A stretch of 64,000 bases of DNA from Candolleomyces eurysporus (lineage: Eukaryota > Basidiomycota > Agaricomycetes > Agaricales > Psathyrellaceae): positions 40,304 through 104,303 of the forward strand of contig JANBPK010001479.1 of the NCBI GenBank assembly GCA_027579435.1, read 5' to 3'. The notes below the pieces were generated by a model. The model was not told where the DNA came from. It worked only from the letters and a program-made list of their open reading frames with translations, and ran no database searches. Positions 1 through 12,554 of the stretch are shown in pieces. Numbering within the stretch: the first letter of the stretch is position 1; each line of letters opens with the position of its first letter. Made by a program: the position numbers and the translations under genes.

Positions 1-2
1 CA

Positions 3-170
3 TCCCCTGCTTCGTCGGCTTCACCACAGACGCCTATTGGTCTCGAAAACAACACCGCTCGAATACACGGCGTTGACACTTCGCCCAGTTTCACATTCGT
101 AGATGCTGCCCCTCAGGTCCACCCGCTAAAGGGCCAGATGTTCGCGTTCGCGCTGCCGTCGAAGTGGTGA
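3..170 (+). CDS. C-terminal end of an unidentified protein (partial)
   Basis: An open frame runs from the window edge to a TGA at 168-170 and gives about 55 residues ending in FAFALPSKW. The segment is rich in Ser, Pro and Thr (SPASSAPTP near its start) and has no recognisable domain. The start of the gene lies outside the window. It may be the final exon of a longer gene; the function cannot be told from this piece. It is called coding because the frame is open to the edge and the composition is unlike the gene-free DNA that follows. Confidence 0.5.
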   Translation, partial: SPASSASPQTPIGLENNTARIHGVDTSPSFTFVDAAPQVHPLKGQMFAFALPSKW

Positions 171-3100
171 CATACAGCTCCCATCTCCCAACCAACTTGC
201 ATGCCCTTCCTTGCATCGATTTCTCTCTCCTATACCCACATGCAACATATATCCCTCACACACCCGCAAACGGACCGGCTATGTATCATTTATCCTTATG
301 AGTTAGACAGCATTTACCATCCAATGACTTTCAGCTCACTACAAGCTATCTTATACACCTGTACCATAGCACATCATTCACCAAAATTACCAACTGTACT
401 GTACCCGGGATTCCGACATTGGCCTTGACCCTTTCTTCGACCAGGATGATCCCCGAGTCAACCTCACATCGCGCTTGTCCATCGGCGACAGGCCCGAGAA
501 AAGGAGATGTTGGATGGGGCTGCTGGCGCAATGGGTGGGTTCAATTCGATCCGTGATGCAGGCAGCGCAACGTGGACCCCTCATGTCGTGCTCTCGTTCC
601 CCAGAACATTACACTTTAGGTAATATCAAGAATTTCCCTGCAACCTCCGCACGGAAACGGCGCGTGGCCAGTGCGCACCTCCACCATCATTTGTCAGGTG
701 TGTTCTGATTAGAACCTTCGTTACTCGAGGCAGATAGCCTACTTCCAGCAGGGCCGGCCACCTGACATACCCCACTGCAGATTCAGAGAACCTTCCAATC
801 GCGACTTCGCAACATAGAACTCTGCTGCCTGCCTGACCGGACTCGGGGCCATTCCAACCACTCAAAAGACGCCTCTCGACTTCGTAAGTTCAAGCGGGGA
901 AAGTCGAAGAGCAGAACGCGAGAATTGCGATAAGTGTCCCGAGTCGGCCTCGTCTCTTCACGAATAAATTAGTAACATAGGCCAGTCAAGTCTCGGCGTA
1001 CACCCTACCAAGAAAATCTTCCGACTTCTTCCTGAGTTCATCTTACGCTACGGTATGAATGGGCACGTTCTCTGCCGCTCAATGGCCCGGACACGCGCTT
1101 CGGGTCCATGCACGAATTCATACATGCCGTCGTTGACTGACAGATTGTTAGGACATGCATCAGTCGTTACTGTAGTAATTGATCCCCTATATTCACAGGT
1201 GACTGATTGAAAACGAGTGTTCGAAACCAGTACAACCATGGGGGCATCGTCATACCGCTGTTTCATCGCTGAGGCGGGTTACGAGGAGGTCGGCGCGCGC
1301 GACTCCGGAAACGACACAGAAATCATTACAACAAGACCTCAACTTGGACACAGCAATAGGCTCCAGGTCGAGATCTCAACATCGCAACTCGTTCTCCCTC
1401 GACGTCTGCCACTCGCCTGCCCAACTGTATTAGCCAAATACATACGCTGTTATATGTCGATTGCAGTCATAATGGTCCTTGCAAATCAGGTTAACAGCAA
1501 GGGCCGCAAAGGCTCAGAAAGGATGTGAGCGCCCGCCCTGAATGTTGATCTTGACGCGCTGGTGACGCGGAGTATCCTATCTAAAGCCACCATGTAGGTT
1601 TGGCATGCCGTTCAGGGATGCATCATCCGAAGGAGTCTAATGGAGAACTCAAAAACAGGACGCTTGATGCTTTACAGCAATTTTGATTGAATGGACCTTC
1701 CCTGCTTGCATTAGATCTTACCATTCGATTCGGTTGTTCTATGTCACTATATGTAGTATCAAACCCATGGGAGTAAGAGGACCTCATCTCCCGAATACAG
1801 TTGCTGTTCCTTTGTTAACGTTCAGGGATTAGTGGCACTGTAGTGCTGAACACAGTGCAGGGCACTGGCCCGCCCTAGTTGAACGCGACTAGTCTGGAGG
1901 TTATGCACGCTGAGTGCCGTTCAAGGCAGGGAAGGTACCTTGATATCATCAGGTTCGCTTTGGAGCTAGTGCTAATTTAACCATGGAAGCAGGGCCGTTG
2001 ATTGTGTGGACAGTAGTCTTGGTACTCGGGAACGCTTCATTTGCGGCGTGTTAAACTTTACCTTTACCTGATAAATACCCACTAAATTCATCTCCAAGTC
2101 CCCTATCCTGTCTCATCGTGGTGTCCCGAGTTAGCTCAGTATTCATATTAACTATGAGCTATACTAGTTGACAATGCACGCGAGCTTAATAGTACATACC
2201 ACGGGCCGTCAATTTCTGACAGACTGTCGACTGATCATGTATCGGTGCTTTGACCTCGAGTAAGCTTCAACGAGTTGATTCTCGTCGATCCTCGCATGGT
2301 CAGTGTGTTATGACTCGGGGAGAGGGAAGCTGCAATGAATCTCATACCTGATACGTCGCGACCTGTAAGTACCCCTTCACTCGGTGTAAGTAGCTACTTG
2401 GACATACACCACCATCCGCGGTCATTACGGTACTCTGGAACAGTGATTCCGTTTCGGTATCACCACAACGGGAGACCCGGCGACATCCAATCCCAGGAAA
2501 GAGAAACAGAGCAGTACTTACTGGTCGTAGCAGTGCTCGGGCGCCCTTCCGCAGGACTTCCGTTCACACAAAGGCCCTGTGTCCCCTAAGCCAGGTCGTG
2601 AACGGACTTGGTGATAGGGACGCATGTGCCTTGCATATACCTCCTGTTGATGTTTACTCAGGGATGATCACACTGCTGGCGGCGGTGCACCGCCGTCGTT
2701 GCATCATTGACAGGAGGAAGACGCCCGTAATGACTGGTCGCAGCACAACTTTCGAGATGCTGTGTAGTTTTGAATACGCCTGACAAACGAAGGCATATCG
2801 AACACGCCGACCATCAAGCGACCCCGTCTCAACAGTGTTAGCGCAAGATGAAGGTTTGGGAATGCTGGATGGCTCGGCTTAAATCAAGAGTGATTTGCTC
2901 TACCGATCTGGCAGAAGTTGCTGTGTGAAATGACGCTGGCGGAACGTAACAATCTCCTTTTAGGCGCTGACGCTTCTACTAAGCGCCCAGTCGAAGGCTT
3001 TCCGATGATCTGAGCAGCCAACCGGGACCTACAGCTGCCATCGGACGGCGATCAACAAGACAGTTGTTGCCAACGCGCGTCGCAATCGCCCAGAATTGAA

Positions 3101-3798
3101 TTGATGGATGAGAAGGGATGACAGGGACCGAGTCAGATTCCTCAGTCTGTTGGATTCACGACGCACTGTTCCTTAAGAGGATCCAGAATCAGAAAGGAAC
3201 ACCCTGGACGTAAGAAGGGAATACCCATTTCACAACGTATGAACGTTATACAGCAGATCTCTTCTATCCGCTTGCTTTCGACGTCGTCTTTCCCAGGAGT
3301 GCAGAGCAGTGACTCGGGAACCCAAATCAATTAGTTTAACCGAAAAAAGTGAAATCTTCTCTGCCAGTGTGTTGTCATTGGAGAAGATGAGGTCGAGTGA
3401 ACTCCAATGAAGTCAGTAATTGTCACACTTGAAAGACTGAATTTATTCAATGTACGTATATCCCTGCGTCTCACTCTCACTGGCGTTCAGGCAGACCAAA
3501 GAAGTTAAAGTACGCCTAACTGGGAGGTGTGGATGCAGACTCGGAATGAAAGCCACCGATGTAGTGGTGTAGTCAGTTACAGTGCACCACAGCACGCCAA
3601 GCGACGCAGTCCAGCTTCCGGCTCAACGTTCGAGGAGAACCCGACTGGGATAAAGGATGGGATTGTCCAAGAGCGCAATCGTCACGTGGACAGCGATGAC
3701 AATGATATTTTCAAGCGGAGTTTGAATTGCTGGTCACTGAAGCTCGCCGAACCGTCACTGCGCTTTCTCAACTTGAAGACCAGCGTCCATCTCCACAA
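171..3798. other. Gene-free 3.6 kb stretch
   Basis: Only short open frames occur here (the longest about 100 codons). None shows a domain, a convincing splice chain or coding-like composition. I found no tRNA, no terminal repeats and no transposase or reverse-transcriptase motif by eye. The end of the stretch must contain the promoter and 5' leader of the nab2-like gene starting at 3799. It could be decayed mobile DNA, but nothing in it proves that. Confidence 0.5.
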
Positions 3799-5937
3799 AT
3801 GCCATTCGGACTCACGATAGGAACAGACAGGGCTGCGGCATTCCAGGTACGTCTATACCCCTTTTGAAGTATCCTTGACATTCAAAATTTCTCTTTTACA
3901 ACCAGAATGCCATCGAGGAGGAGCTTACAAGACGTGGATATAGTCAAGAGCCTGGTGAGTGCTAGGGAAATCTCTCTTTTACTGGAGTAACCTCTGACTT
4001 TGGTTCTAGACGCGGTCATGGCGGAGTATATCACAATCATGGTCATTAACAACAAGACTGCTGGTTCGTCTCCCCTCGCATTATGCAGTAAAATTGGTTG
4101 GCTGACTTTTCTCTAGCTCAAATAACGTCAGAACTCGAAGATCGTACGTATTGTCGCCCATTGTCTACGGCTGAATACTGAAACACAAATCTCTACAGTA
4201 ATCTCTACAGAAATTGGTTCGTTGTGTCGCCTTGTCAGATATATGCCCGTTCTGACGTTTTGTGTCCAGATCCAAGTTTCATCAAGTGGTTGTTTGACGA
4301 AGCAGCCAAAGGTGGTCCAGCGTCGGAGGTTCCCCCAGTTTCACCCCCTGCTCAACCAGTCGAGAGTACAACTCAGCCAGGCCCGTCGAAAGAGATTCCA
4401 ACATTCACCGGAAATGACTCGTCATCGCGGCGGCCTGTAAGCCAGTCAAGAACCGGCGTTTACCAACAAGCTATCTCGCAAGTAATACCTTCCTCCTCCG
4501 CCTCTGGACAGAAGCGCAGTGCCTCAGCCCGCTCCCCCTCTCCGAGTCACCCAAACAAATCCCGACGAACCGACCTACCTACCGGGCCTCGGGCAATGCA
4601 AAAGGACGGTCCAGGACCACGGAGCTTGCTGGATAGGGTCGGTGGTGCTCCTCAAAATCGCTCAAATGGTCACCAACGGGACGAGATTCAGCGGAGGATC
4701 GACAGCGTCACCGGAGGAGGAGCGGATCCTGGGATGATGATCCCTCCTGGTTTTCCTGTTATGCCTGGGATGGATCCGATGGCGGCTGCCAACATGATGA
4801 ATCCCATGATGTTGCAGGAGATGATGATGAATCAAATGGCTATGATGGCACAGATGGCTTCTTCGATGGGTATCCTCAATGCTGCGACCGGTCAATTCAA
4901 TCCCCCAGCGTTCCCCGTACCGAATGGTATGCCACCTGAAATGAACATGGCGCAGAACGGTGGCATGAACAATCCTCAAGGTGGACATGGAGCCGCCGGT
5001 CCTGGAGGAAGGGGGCGAGGTGCGGTACGTGGGGGTAGGGGGATGGGAAGAGGGCGCGGAAGTGCGCCAGTCGGTCATGTTGGAACACCTTCCGCTACTC
5101 CCGCAACTCCGGTGGAACCTGTGCCAATCGCTTCCCCGACGCCTGTTGTTGCTACACCGTCCACCTCAAGTGTCGCCACTGAATCACCTTCGAAACCTCT
5201 CGCATATGCTATCCCAGAACGACCCCAGTCCCCAACACTATGCAAGTTCGGAACGAAATGTACCAATGCCCATTGCCGATATTCACATCCCTCTCCCGTC
5301 GCCACTGCAGAGAGTGGTGTTGTCTTGAGCAATGACCCCTGCGAAAACGGCAAGGATTGCAGGGACAAGGATTGTACAAAGGCTCATGTTAGCCCCGCTG
5401 TATTAAATCCTAATGGTGTGTAGTCTAACACGGTATCAAGCGTTCGCGAAACTAACTTATCTCATTTTAGCGGAATCCTCAGCTCCAGCGACCGCTGCAC
5501 CACCACCAAGGCCCGCCGCTGCCACAAGCACAGTGCCTTGCCGCTTTGGCCTTGGTTGCACGCGTCCGGGATGCACTTTCTCGCATCCTCCGCGTCAAAC
5601 GCAGAACGCCCAACCATGTCGCTTTGGCGCATCATGTACTCGTGCGACATGCACATTCCAACATCCACCCGGTCGAGTTCTCCCCTCTACCTTCCACCGT
5701 GGGCTGTCGACCAGTGGAGGCATGGTTTCGGTTTCCACGCCTGAGACCGGGTCCATGGGCTCTAGCCATAACAAAAGCGTGACTTTTAATTCCTCTGGTC
5801 AGGGCGCTGCATCGGTCAAAGAAAAACTGGAGAAGCAGATGAAGGAGTTGGAGGAACAAAAGGAAGAAATGAAAAAGGCAATGAAGGAGGCTGCCAACAA
5901 GAAGGAGGACGCAAAGTCCGTTCCTATAACTGCCTAA
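3799..5937 (+). CDS. nab2: Nab2/ZC3H14-type poly(A) RNA-binding CCCH zinc-finger protein
   Basis: Predicted nuclear poly(A)-binding protein that controls poly(A) tail length and mRNA export. Exons are 3799-3846, 3906-3954, 4010-4063, 4117-4143, 4199-4216, 4270-5415 and 5471-5937, summing to 602 codons plus stop. The N-terminus has the Nab2 PWI-like fold signature: MAEYITIMVINNKTA near residue 35, then DPSFIKWLFDE near residue 66. A Met-rich stretch and a Gly/Arg-rich patch (GRGRGAVRGGRGMGRGRG) follow. At least four CCCH fingers are visible: CKFGTKC-NAHC-H, CENGKDC-DKDC-H, CRFGLGC-RPGC-H and CRFGASC-RATC-H. The C-terminus is a Lys/Glu coiled coil. Exons of 27 and 18 nt are unusually small. The gene converges on the ATPase gene at 6422, and its last exon was copied to 9371-9640. 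Confidence 0.88.
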
Positions 5938-6421
5938 GGCTGCCGTACCATGACCTCGCTGGGACCATGATCATCCCCCAATGCCTTCTTTTTGTGTTTA
6001 TTATGTATTTTTTGACCCATTCCAGCTGTCTGGATTACTATATCTCGTCTGTCTTCGTGTTGTAATGCTGTCTGTTCGCTATCTATTTAAACTGCTTATA
6101 TAGAGTAGTTAGAAACGGGGGGACTTTGCGCGAAAGGGATGCAATACATGGACTCGGATACTCCCTGCCAGTGTTCCTTTATACATGGAACGTTGGCGGG
6201 TCTCTAANCCCCCCNAACCACATCTAGTGTGATCATTTTTGAAATTATCTCCCTCTACATTGCGTCTACAAGGTGGGTATAGATTACAGAAAACCGAGAC
6301 TACAAGCATCTGGTCCTGGATTACATTAGGGAGACAGTAGTGGAAAGTACAGCGAGTGCGAACATCTAGCACTAGCTCAGCGCTCAGCGCACAACGAAGC
6401 TGCATAATCGAATCGCAGACA
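5938..6421. other. Convergent 3' flanks of nab2 and ATPase copy 1
   Basis: No gene here. The stretch holds the 3' ends of two convergent genes. From about 6075 on it matches 9645-9978 closely, so it belongs to the duplicated block. Two N symbols (6207, 6214) bracket a C-run; the second copy reads the same C-run without them. Confidence 0.6.
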
Positions 6422-9018
6422 TTAATCGTCGTCGTCGTCATCGTCATCGTCATTCCGCCCTCGGATGGTGGCGATCAAATCCGCACCACCCTTGTCCACC
6501 GACAGACGAATCATGTCACCTTTATCGACGTCCTTGAACTGTCCCCGGTGATCAGTGAGGGAATTAACCAGGGGTTTTGTGAAAACGTACAGTCAATTCT
6601 CTCGTTCGGCGCAGAGACTCGATTTCGTGGATGCGATTGCGAACATCGTTCAGTAATTCCTCGAAGCCTGCTTCCTCAATGACTTCTATCGCAGCCTGGA
6701 GTGTAAGCATCGAGTCTGGTCGGACGTTGTGATTTATCTAAAGATGTAGGATAAGCTGGTAAGAAGAGAAGGCACAACTATCTGATACATACGTCGATAG
6801 AAATGTTGGCCCGGTCGAGGTCTGTGTGTAACCATGAGCATTAGGCGGTTGAAAAAATCGAATGACAAACGAACCTTCCATGAAGTCTGCTCGAGTCATG
6901 ATTTGACGGCACTTATACTGTGAAATAGTCAGTCACAGTAAATGACGAGGAGCAGGTGAAAGCTTACCCATGAAATGGCAGGTAGAGGCAAGTCTCCGAC
7001 GTCTTCAGGTTTCAGCTCGCCGCTTGCAATCGCTTCATCCCTCTCCTTCTCTTGTGCCCGACGCATCTTGACGAACTCCTTCAGTAGCAGCCATGAACAC
7101 GAACTCCATTTTTGCTGGAAAAAAGAATGTTAATCTTTAGGAAGTAACACCAATCGAGTGGATAGCATGCCTCGTCCATGACATCATCGTCACAGTCAGG
7201 AATCAGCCCTTTGGGCACGGTCAGAGGAGATTCGCAGCACAAGAGGGGATAGGACTTACCAATTCTACTGAGAATCCAGCCCTTCTCTACGTCGAGCATA
7301 TGCTTGGCCATGGCCTCCATGTCTTTCGATCTCGCCGCCTAAATGTGGAGTTGAGTCGGAGGGTGAACGCATATCTTGAGCGATCCGCTTACCCTGTTCA
7401 AATAGCTCAGTCTTCCACCGACGACATCTACAATGCTTCGAATTTCTTCGGGAGACGCAGAATTTCTACTGGCGTCACGTCGCATTCGTGTCAATGCTCG
7501 CATAGCTTCGCTTTGCTCCAAGTCTGCGACGCTTATAACATGCATTCGGCTGGCCGATTTACCTAGAAAAGGGTGAACGAGAGATGATAGAGAAGCAGGG
7601 GCAAGACCTACGCATGACATGGAATGGCCAGAAGTCATCCCTGCAGCGATGCGTGAACATAGGAAGATGGGAAGACACCGGATGTGAGCTTACGAGCTGA
7701 AAACTAGGGTCAAAATGCCACCAGCAGCCCAAGCCTCTGCTTTTTGCTGCAGTTGCAAGATTAAGTCTCTGCCTTCCTCGTTATTCCGGAAATGGTGAAT
7801 GTTGTTGATGACCAAGACGAAGGGTTTTCCGCGACGCTTTGCACACCTCAACGCAACCTTTTCCAATTTGCCGAGAGCTTTCGGAGAGAAGAGTTAGGTA
7901 CAGACCAGAATCATAATATGGCCCGAAGTACCTATTTCAATGTCAAGAGCTGGCCCACCTATGGAATATCACTCGGTATGGTACTCGTAATGCCAAAACG
8001 GGGAGGCGTACGTTCTGGGGGATCTCTCCTCTGGAAGAGACCGGCTTGAGTGTCCTCATTGAACTCGAAGTTCAAAACCTTCCCCAGACGCAGGCGGAAC
8101 ACTTCGAGGTCAGGATGAGCCTCACACAAAGTAACACCGTCGGCCTGAATGGCAGCCATGGAGTTGAATATCATCGTCCCCTTGCCACATCCCTACAGAG
8201 AACTGAGCGTGTCGGCCACCCTCGCAATGCGTTTCACACTCACTTTGGGTCCAAGGAACATGAAATAGTATCCAGGCTCTTCACCTTCAATAATACGGTC
8301 GATAACATCTTGTTCCTTCCTCCGGAGATGCTCTGTCCAGGTGCTCAGTGGCTCGTCCTCTTCAAACTCGTCGGAGTCTTCAGAAGCTACCATTGTACTA
8401 GTGCTAAATCGAACGAGTTCTAGGGCAGGATCGTACCCAGCCTCGAACGCAAGCTCAATCTGCACACAGTAAGTTTCCTCAAATGCGAGCACGCCAAAGT
8501 GGGATCAAAATACCTTGTCCAGAACATTCACCTTGTACCATTTCAAGTAAAAGGTACCTCCGACAAACACTGGGAAAGAGAAGTCAAGATAACACAATGT
8601 AGGCAAGATATCTTGCTAGACACTCACCGGTTCCGAGGCCAATACACGTGGTCATGACGGCATGGAAGAGGGGGGAATTGGTGAACGTGAATTCCATTCT
8701 ACCCATTCCCGGCCTTGGTTCACCCTCAGGAGGATCGTATGGGGCGCTCGAGGCTGAGGTCCCTTCATGCGCTTCGTGTCTTGCACCAGGAGGTGTTGAA
8801 GCCTGAGTTCGGGCAGCAGCGAGAGGTAGAGGCTTCTTCGTCACGCCCGTAGGTATCTGGCCGTAATCATGATCAGTTGGCTTTTTTGCGCCATGTTTAC
8901 TACTAGGGTTAGATTTAGCAAGTGATAATGGTTCAGATGTCGTTAAGTATAAACGAGGTGATCTTTGGAACAATGCCCTGGATAAGGCCAGTCTCCTGAT
9001 AAGCCTGTTGGAAGCCAT
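6422..9018 (-). CDS. Mitochondrial AAA-like P-loop ATPase, tandem copy 1
   Basis: Predicted inner-membrane mitochondrial ATPase of a fungal AAA/STAND-like family; the substrate is unknown. The start MASNRLIRRLALSRAL has the Arg-rich amphipathic look of a mitochondrial presequence. One membrane segment spans the first splice junction near residues 117-140 (AVMTTCIGLG then VFVGGTFYLKWY). The Walker A motif GPKGCGKGT (about residues 219-227) is assembled across an intron. The Walker B-like strand is KPFVLVINNIHHF, with Asn where an acid is expected. The C-terminal half has helices typical of an AAA lid or winged helix, and the protein ends in a run of Asp. The start was chosen because it aligns with copy 2; an in-frame ATG lies 8 codons upstream. 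About ten short introns. Copy 2 lies immediately upstream, at 9979-12554. Confidence 0.75.
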
Positions 9019-9370
9019 GTGTATGGAGCAGAGAAATTTCAAGCAACGAGAGGAATGTCAAACGAGCGAAAGGTTCGGGGCTTTATGAACCGCCAAGTGG
9101 GTGGATCTAAAGCCTTACAGCTAAATGAAAATGATAGAAAGTTGCACCCAAGAGAGGGGAAATGAACTTGGCGGCTAGTTTTAGGGCTGCCTCATTGCCA
9201 TATCCCCGCCTCTCTTTGACTTTCGGAGCATGACCGGCGCCTAATCATAGGGCGGGGTTTGGGCCTCCCCTACCATATCGCTCTTCGCCGAACTCTTGAG
9301 TTCATTCTATTACATGAAGCAGGTTTGACTGACCGGGGTGCACGAAGAAAAAATGGAAAACGTCATTGTA
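9019..9370. other. Upstream region of ATPase copy 1
   Basis: No gene. This is the presumed promoter and leader of the minus-strand ATPase copy 1. It ends where similarity to the last nab2 exon begins, so the duplication junction lies close to 9360-9371. Confidence 0.5.
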
Positions 9371-9640
9371 GCTCAACAGAATCCTCAGTCCCAGCGACTC
9401 TGCACAAAGTGCCACAAGCACGTGCCTTGCCACTTTAGACGCGCAATGCCCAACTAGCAATGTCGCCTTGATGCCGCGTCATGTACTCGTGCAACATGCA
9501 CATTCCAGCATCCACCCGGGCGAGCTCTCCTCTCTACCTTTCACCGTGGGCTGTTGACCAGTGGAGGCATGGTTTCGGCCTCCACGCCTGAGACTGGGTC
9601 CATAGGCTTGAGTCCGAGTCAGAGGCGAGACTTCTTTCAT
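9371..9640 (+). pseudogene. Decayed fragment of the last nab2 exon
   Basis: The stretch aligns in order with 5472-5770 of the nab2-like gene. It shares, for example, a near-identical run around 9520-9600 (ACCGTGGGCTGTTGACCAGT and the bases after it). It carries several deletions, removing about 15 nt near 9400 and much of the finger coding near 9440-9470, and no long frame survives. The copy stops near the end of the finger region and jumps to sequence matching 6075. It is a passenger left by tandem duplication of the neighbouring ATPase gene. Confidence 0.8.
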
Positions 9641-9978
9641 TATCTATTTACACTGCTTATATACAGTAGGTTTAGAAATTGGGGGACCTTGCGCGAAAGG
9701 GATGCAATGCATGGACTCGGATACTCCCTGCCAGTGTTCCTTCAAACATGGAACGTTGGTGGGTCTCTTAACCCCCCAAGCACTTCTAGTTTTGAAATCA
9801 TCTCCCTCTACATTGCATCTACAAGGTGGGTGGGTATAGATTACAGAAAACCGAGATTACACGCATCTGGTCCTGGATTACATTAGGGAGACAAGAATGG
9901 AAAGTACAGCGAGTGCGGATATCCAGCACTAGCTCAGCGCTCAGCGCACAACGAAGCTGCATAATCGAATCGCAGACA
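9641..9978. other. Second copy of the nab2/ATPase 3' flank
   Basis: Closely matches 6075-6421, with small indels. It holds the 3' end of ATPase copy 2 and no independent gene. Confidence 0.6.
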
Positions 9979-12554
9979 TTAATCGTCGTCGTCGTCATCG
10001 TCATCGTCCTTCCGCCCTCGGATGGTGGCGATCAAATCCGCACCACCCTTGTCCACCGACAGACGAATCATGTCACCTTTATCGACGTCCTTGAACTGTC
10101 CCCGATGATCAGTGAAGGAATTAACCAGGGGGCTTGTGAAAACGTACAGTCAATTCTCTCGTTCGGTGCAGAGACTCGATTTCGTCGATACGGTCGCGGA
10201 CACCGTTGAGCAATTCCTCGAAGCCTTCTTCCTCAACGACTTCTATCGCAGCCTGGAGTGTGAGCATCGAGTCCGGTCGGACGTCGTGATTGATCTAAAC
10301 AGATAGGATAAGCCAATGGTAAGAAGAGAAGACACAAACAACTATCTGATACATACGTCGATAGAGATGATGTTGGCTCGGTCGAGGTCTGTGTGCAACT
10401 GTGAGCATTAGGTGGTTGGAAAAATCGAGCGACAAACGAACCTTCCATGAAGTCTGCTCGAGTCATAATTTGACGGCATTTATACTGTGAAATAGTCAGT
10501 CATAGTAAACAATGAAGAACAAGTGAAAGCGTACCCATGAAATGGCAGGTAGAGGCAAGTCTTTCACGTCTTCAGGTTTCAGCTCGCCGTTGGCAATCGC
10601 TTCATCCCTCTCCTTCTCTTGTGCCCGACGCATCTTGACGAACTCTTCTAGTAGCAACCATGAACACGAACTCCATTTTTGCTGGAAAAAAAGAACTTTA
10701 ATTTTAGGAAGTAACACCAATAGAGTGGAAAGCGTACCTCGTCCATGACATCATCGTCACAGTCAGGAATCAGTCCTTTGGGCACGGTCAGAGGAGATTC
10801 GCGGCACAAGGAGGGATAGGGCTTACCAATTCTACTGAGAATCCAGCCCTTCTCTACGGCGAGCATATGCTTAGCCATGTGTTCCATATCTTTCGATTTC
10901 GCCGCCTAATTGTCGAGTTGAGCCTGAGGGTGGGCGCGCATCATGAGGGATCCACTTACCCTGTTCAGATAGCTCAATCGTCCACCGACGATGTCTACAA
11001 TGCTTCGAATTTCTTCGGGGGACGCAGACTTTCTGTTAGCGTCACGTCGCATCCGCGTCAATGCCTGCATAGCTTCGCTTTGCTTCAAGTCTGGGACGCT
11101 TAGAACGTGCATTCGGCTGGCCGATTTGCCTAGAAAAAAGTAGGTAAGAGAGGGTACACGAATGGCCAGATGAAACTTACGCATGACATGGAATGGCCAG
11201 AAGTCGTCCCTAAACCAGTGTGCATGAAGATTTGTGCGAGGAGAGACACCAGAAGTGAACTTACGAGCTGAAAACTACGGTCAAAATGCCACTAGCAGCC
11301 CATGCCTCGGCCTTTTGTTGCAGCTGCAAGATCATGTTCCTACCATCCTCGTCGTTCTGGAAGAAGTGGATGTTGTTGATGATCAAGACGAAGGGCTTTC
11401 CGCGACGTTTTGCACATCTCAATGCAACTTTTTCCAACTTGTTGAGAGCTTTCAGAATTCAAGGTTAGGTATGACCAAAATACTGCAATAGCCTGAAGTA
11501 CCTCTCTCGATGTCAAGAGCTGGGCCGCCTGTGGAATATCACTAAGTATGGTGCTTGTGGTGCCAAAATGATGAGACAGACCTTCTCGGGGGTCTCGCCT
11601 CTGGAAGAGGCCGGTCTGGGTGTCTTCATTGAACTCGTAGTTCAAAGCCTTTCCCAGACGAAGGCGGAATACTTCGAGGTCAGGATGAGCCTCACACATA
11701 GAGACACCGTCGGCCTGGATGCCAGCCATGGAGTCGAATATCATCGTCCCCTTGCCAGATCCCTACAGAGAAATTAAGTATATCGGCTATCCTCACAACG
11801 TGTTGCCCACTCACTTTGGGTCCAAGTAGCATGAAATAGTGCCCAGGCTCTTCGCCCTTTATAATAAGGTCGATAGTATCTTGTTCCTTCCTCCGGAGGT
11901 GCTCCGTCCACGGCTCGTCCCCTTCAAACTCGGAGTCTTCAGCTGTCCTGTGCGTGTGGGTTTTGGACAGTTCCAGGGCAGGATCGTACCCAGCCTCAAA
12001 GGCAAGCTCAATCTGCACAACGCATAAGTAAGTTTCCCTACAATGCAAGCCCGCAAAAATGGGATCAAAATACCTTGTCCAAAACATTCGCCTTGTACCA
12101 CCTCAAGTAGACGATACCTCCGACAAACACTGGGAAAGAGGTGTCAAAATAACATCATTTCGGCAAGGCATTTTGCTAGACGCTCACCAGCTCCGAGGCC
12201 AATACACGTCGTTATGACGGCATCGAGGACAGGCGAATTGGTGAACGTGAATCCCGATCCACCTATTCCCGGCCCTGGCCCGCCACCAGGAGGATTGTAT
12301 GGCACGCTCAAGGCTGAGGTTCCTTCATGGGCCTCGTGTCTTGCGCCAGGGGGTGTCGGTACAGGCTGGGTCTGGGCAGCGAGAGGTGCGGACGGCTTCT
12401 TCGCCGCGGGTGGCTGGTGGTGGTGGTGAGTTGGCTTCTTTGCGCCATGGTTAGGGTTGGGATGTGAGGGTGGTGTTGTCGAGTATAAACGAGGGGACCT
12501 TCGAGGCAACGTTTGGGCTAAGGCCAGCCTCCCAATGAGCCTGCTGGAAGCCAT
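9979..12554 (-). CDS. Mitochondrial AAA-like P-loop ATPase, tandem copy 2
   Basis: Paralogue of the gene at 6422-9018, with the same exon plan and the same order of motifs. It starts MASSRLIGRLALAQTL (mitochondrial presequence), followed by a Pro/His/Lys-rich linker that is longer in His than in copy 1. The same membrane segment is present. Walker A is GPKGSGKGT, the more usual form; copy 1 has Cys in place of Ser. The Walker B-like strand is KPFVLIINNIHFF, again with Asn in place of the acid. It ends with the same poly-Asp tail and TAA at 9979-9981. Both copies keep their frames, while the nab2 fragment between them has decayed, which suggests selection on both ATPases. Confidence 0.75.

Noticed and set aside
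480..560. Possible tRNA T-arm around GGGTTCAATTC
   Set aside because: Flanking bases do not pair into a T-stem, and no acceptor or anticodon arm fits.
1217..1528. 103-codon plus-strand frame in the gene-free stretch
   Set aside because: No domain, no splice sites and chance length for this size of region.
171..3798. Possible retrotransposon or DNA transposon relic
   Set aside because: No terminal repeats, target duplications or catalytic motifs could be seen by eye.
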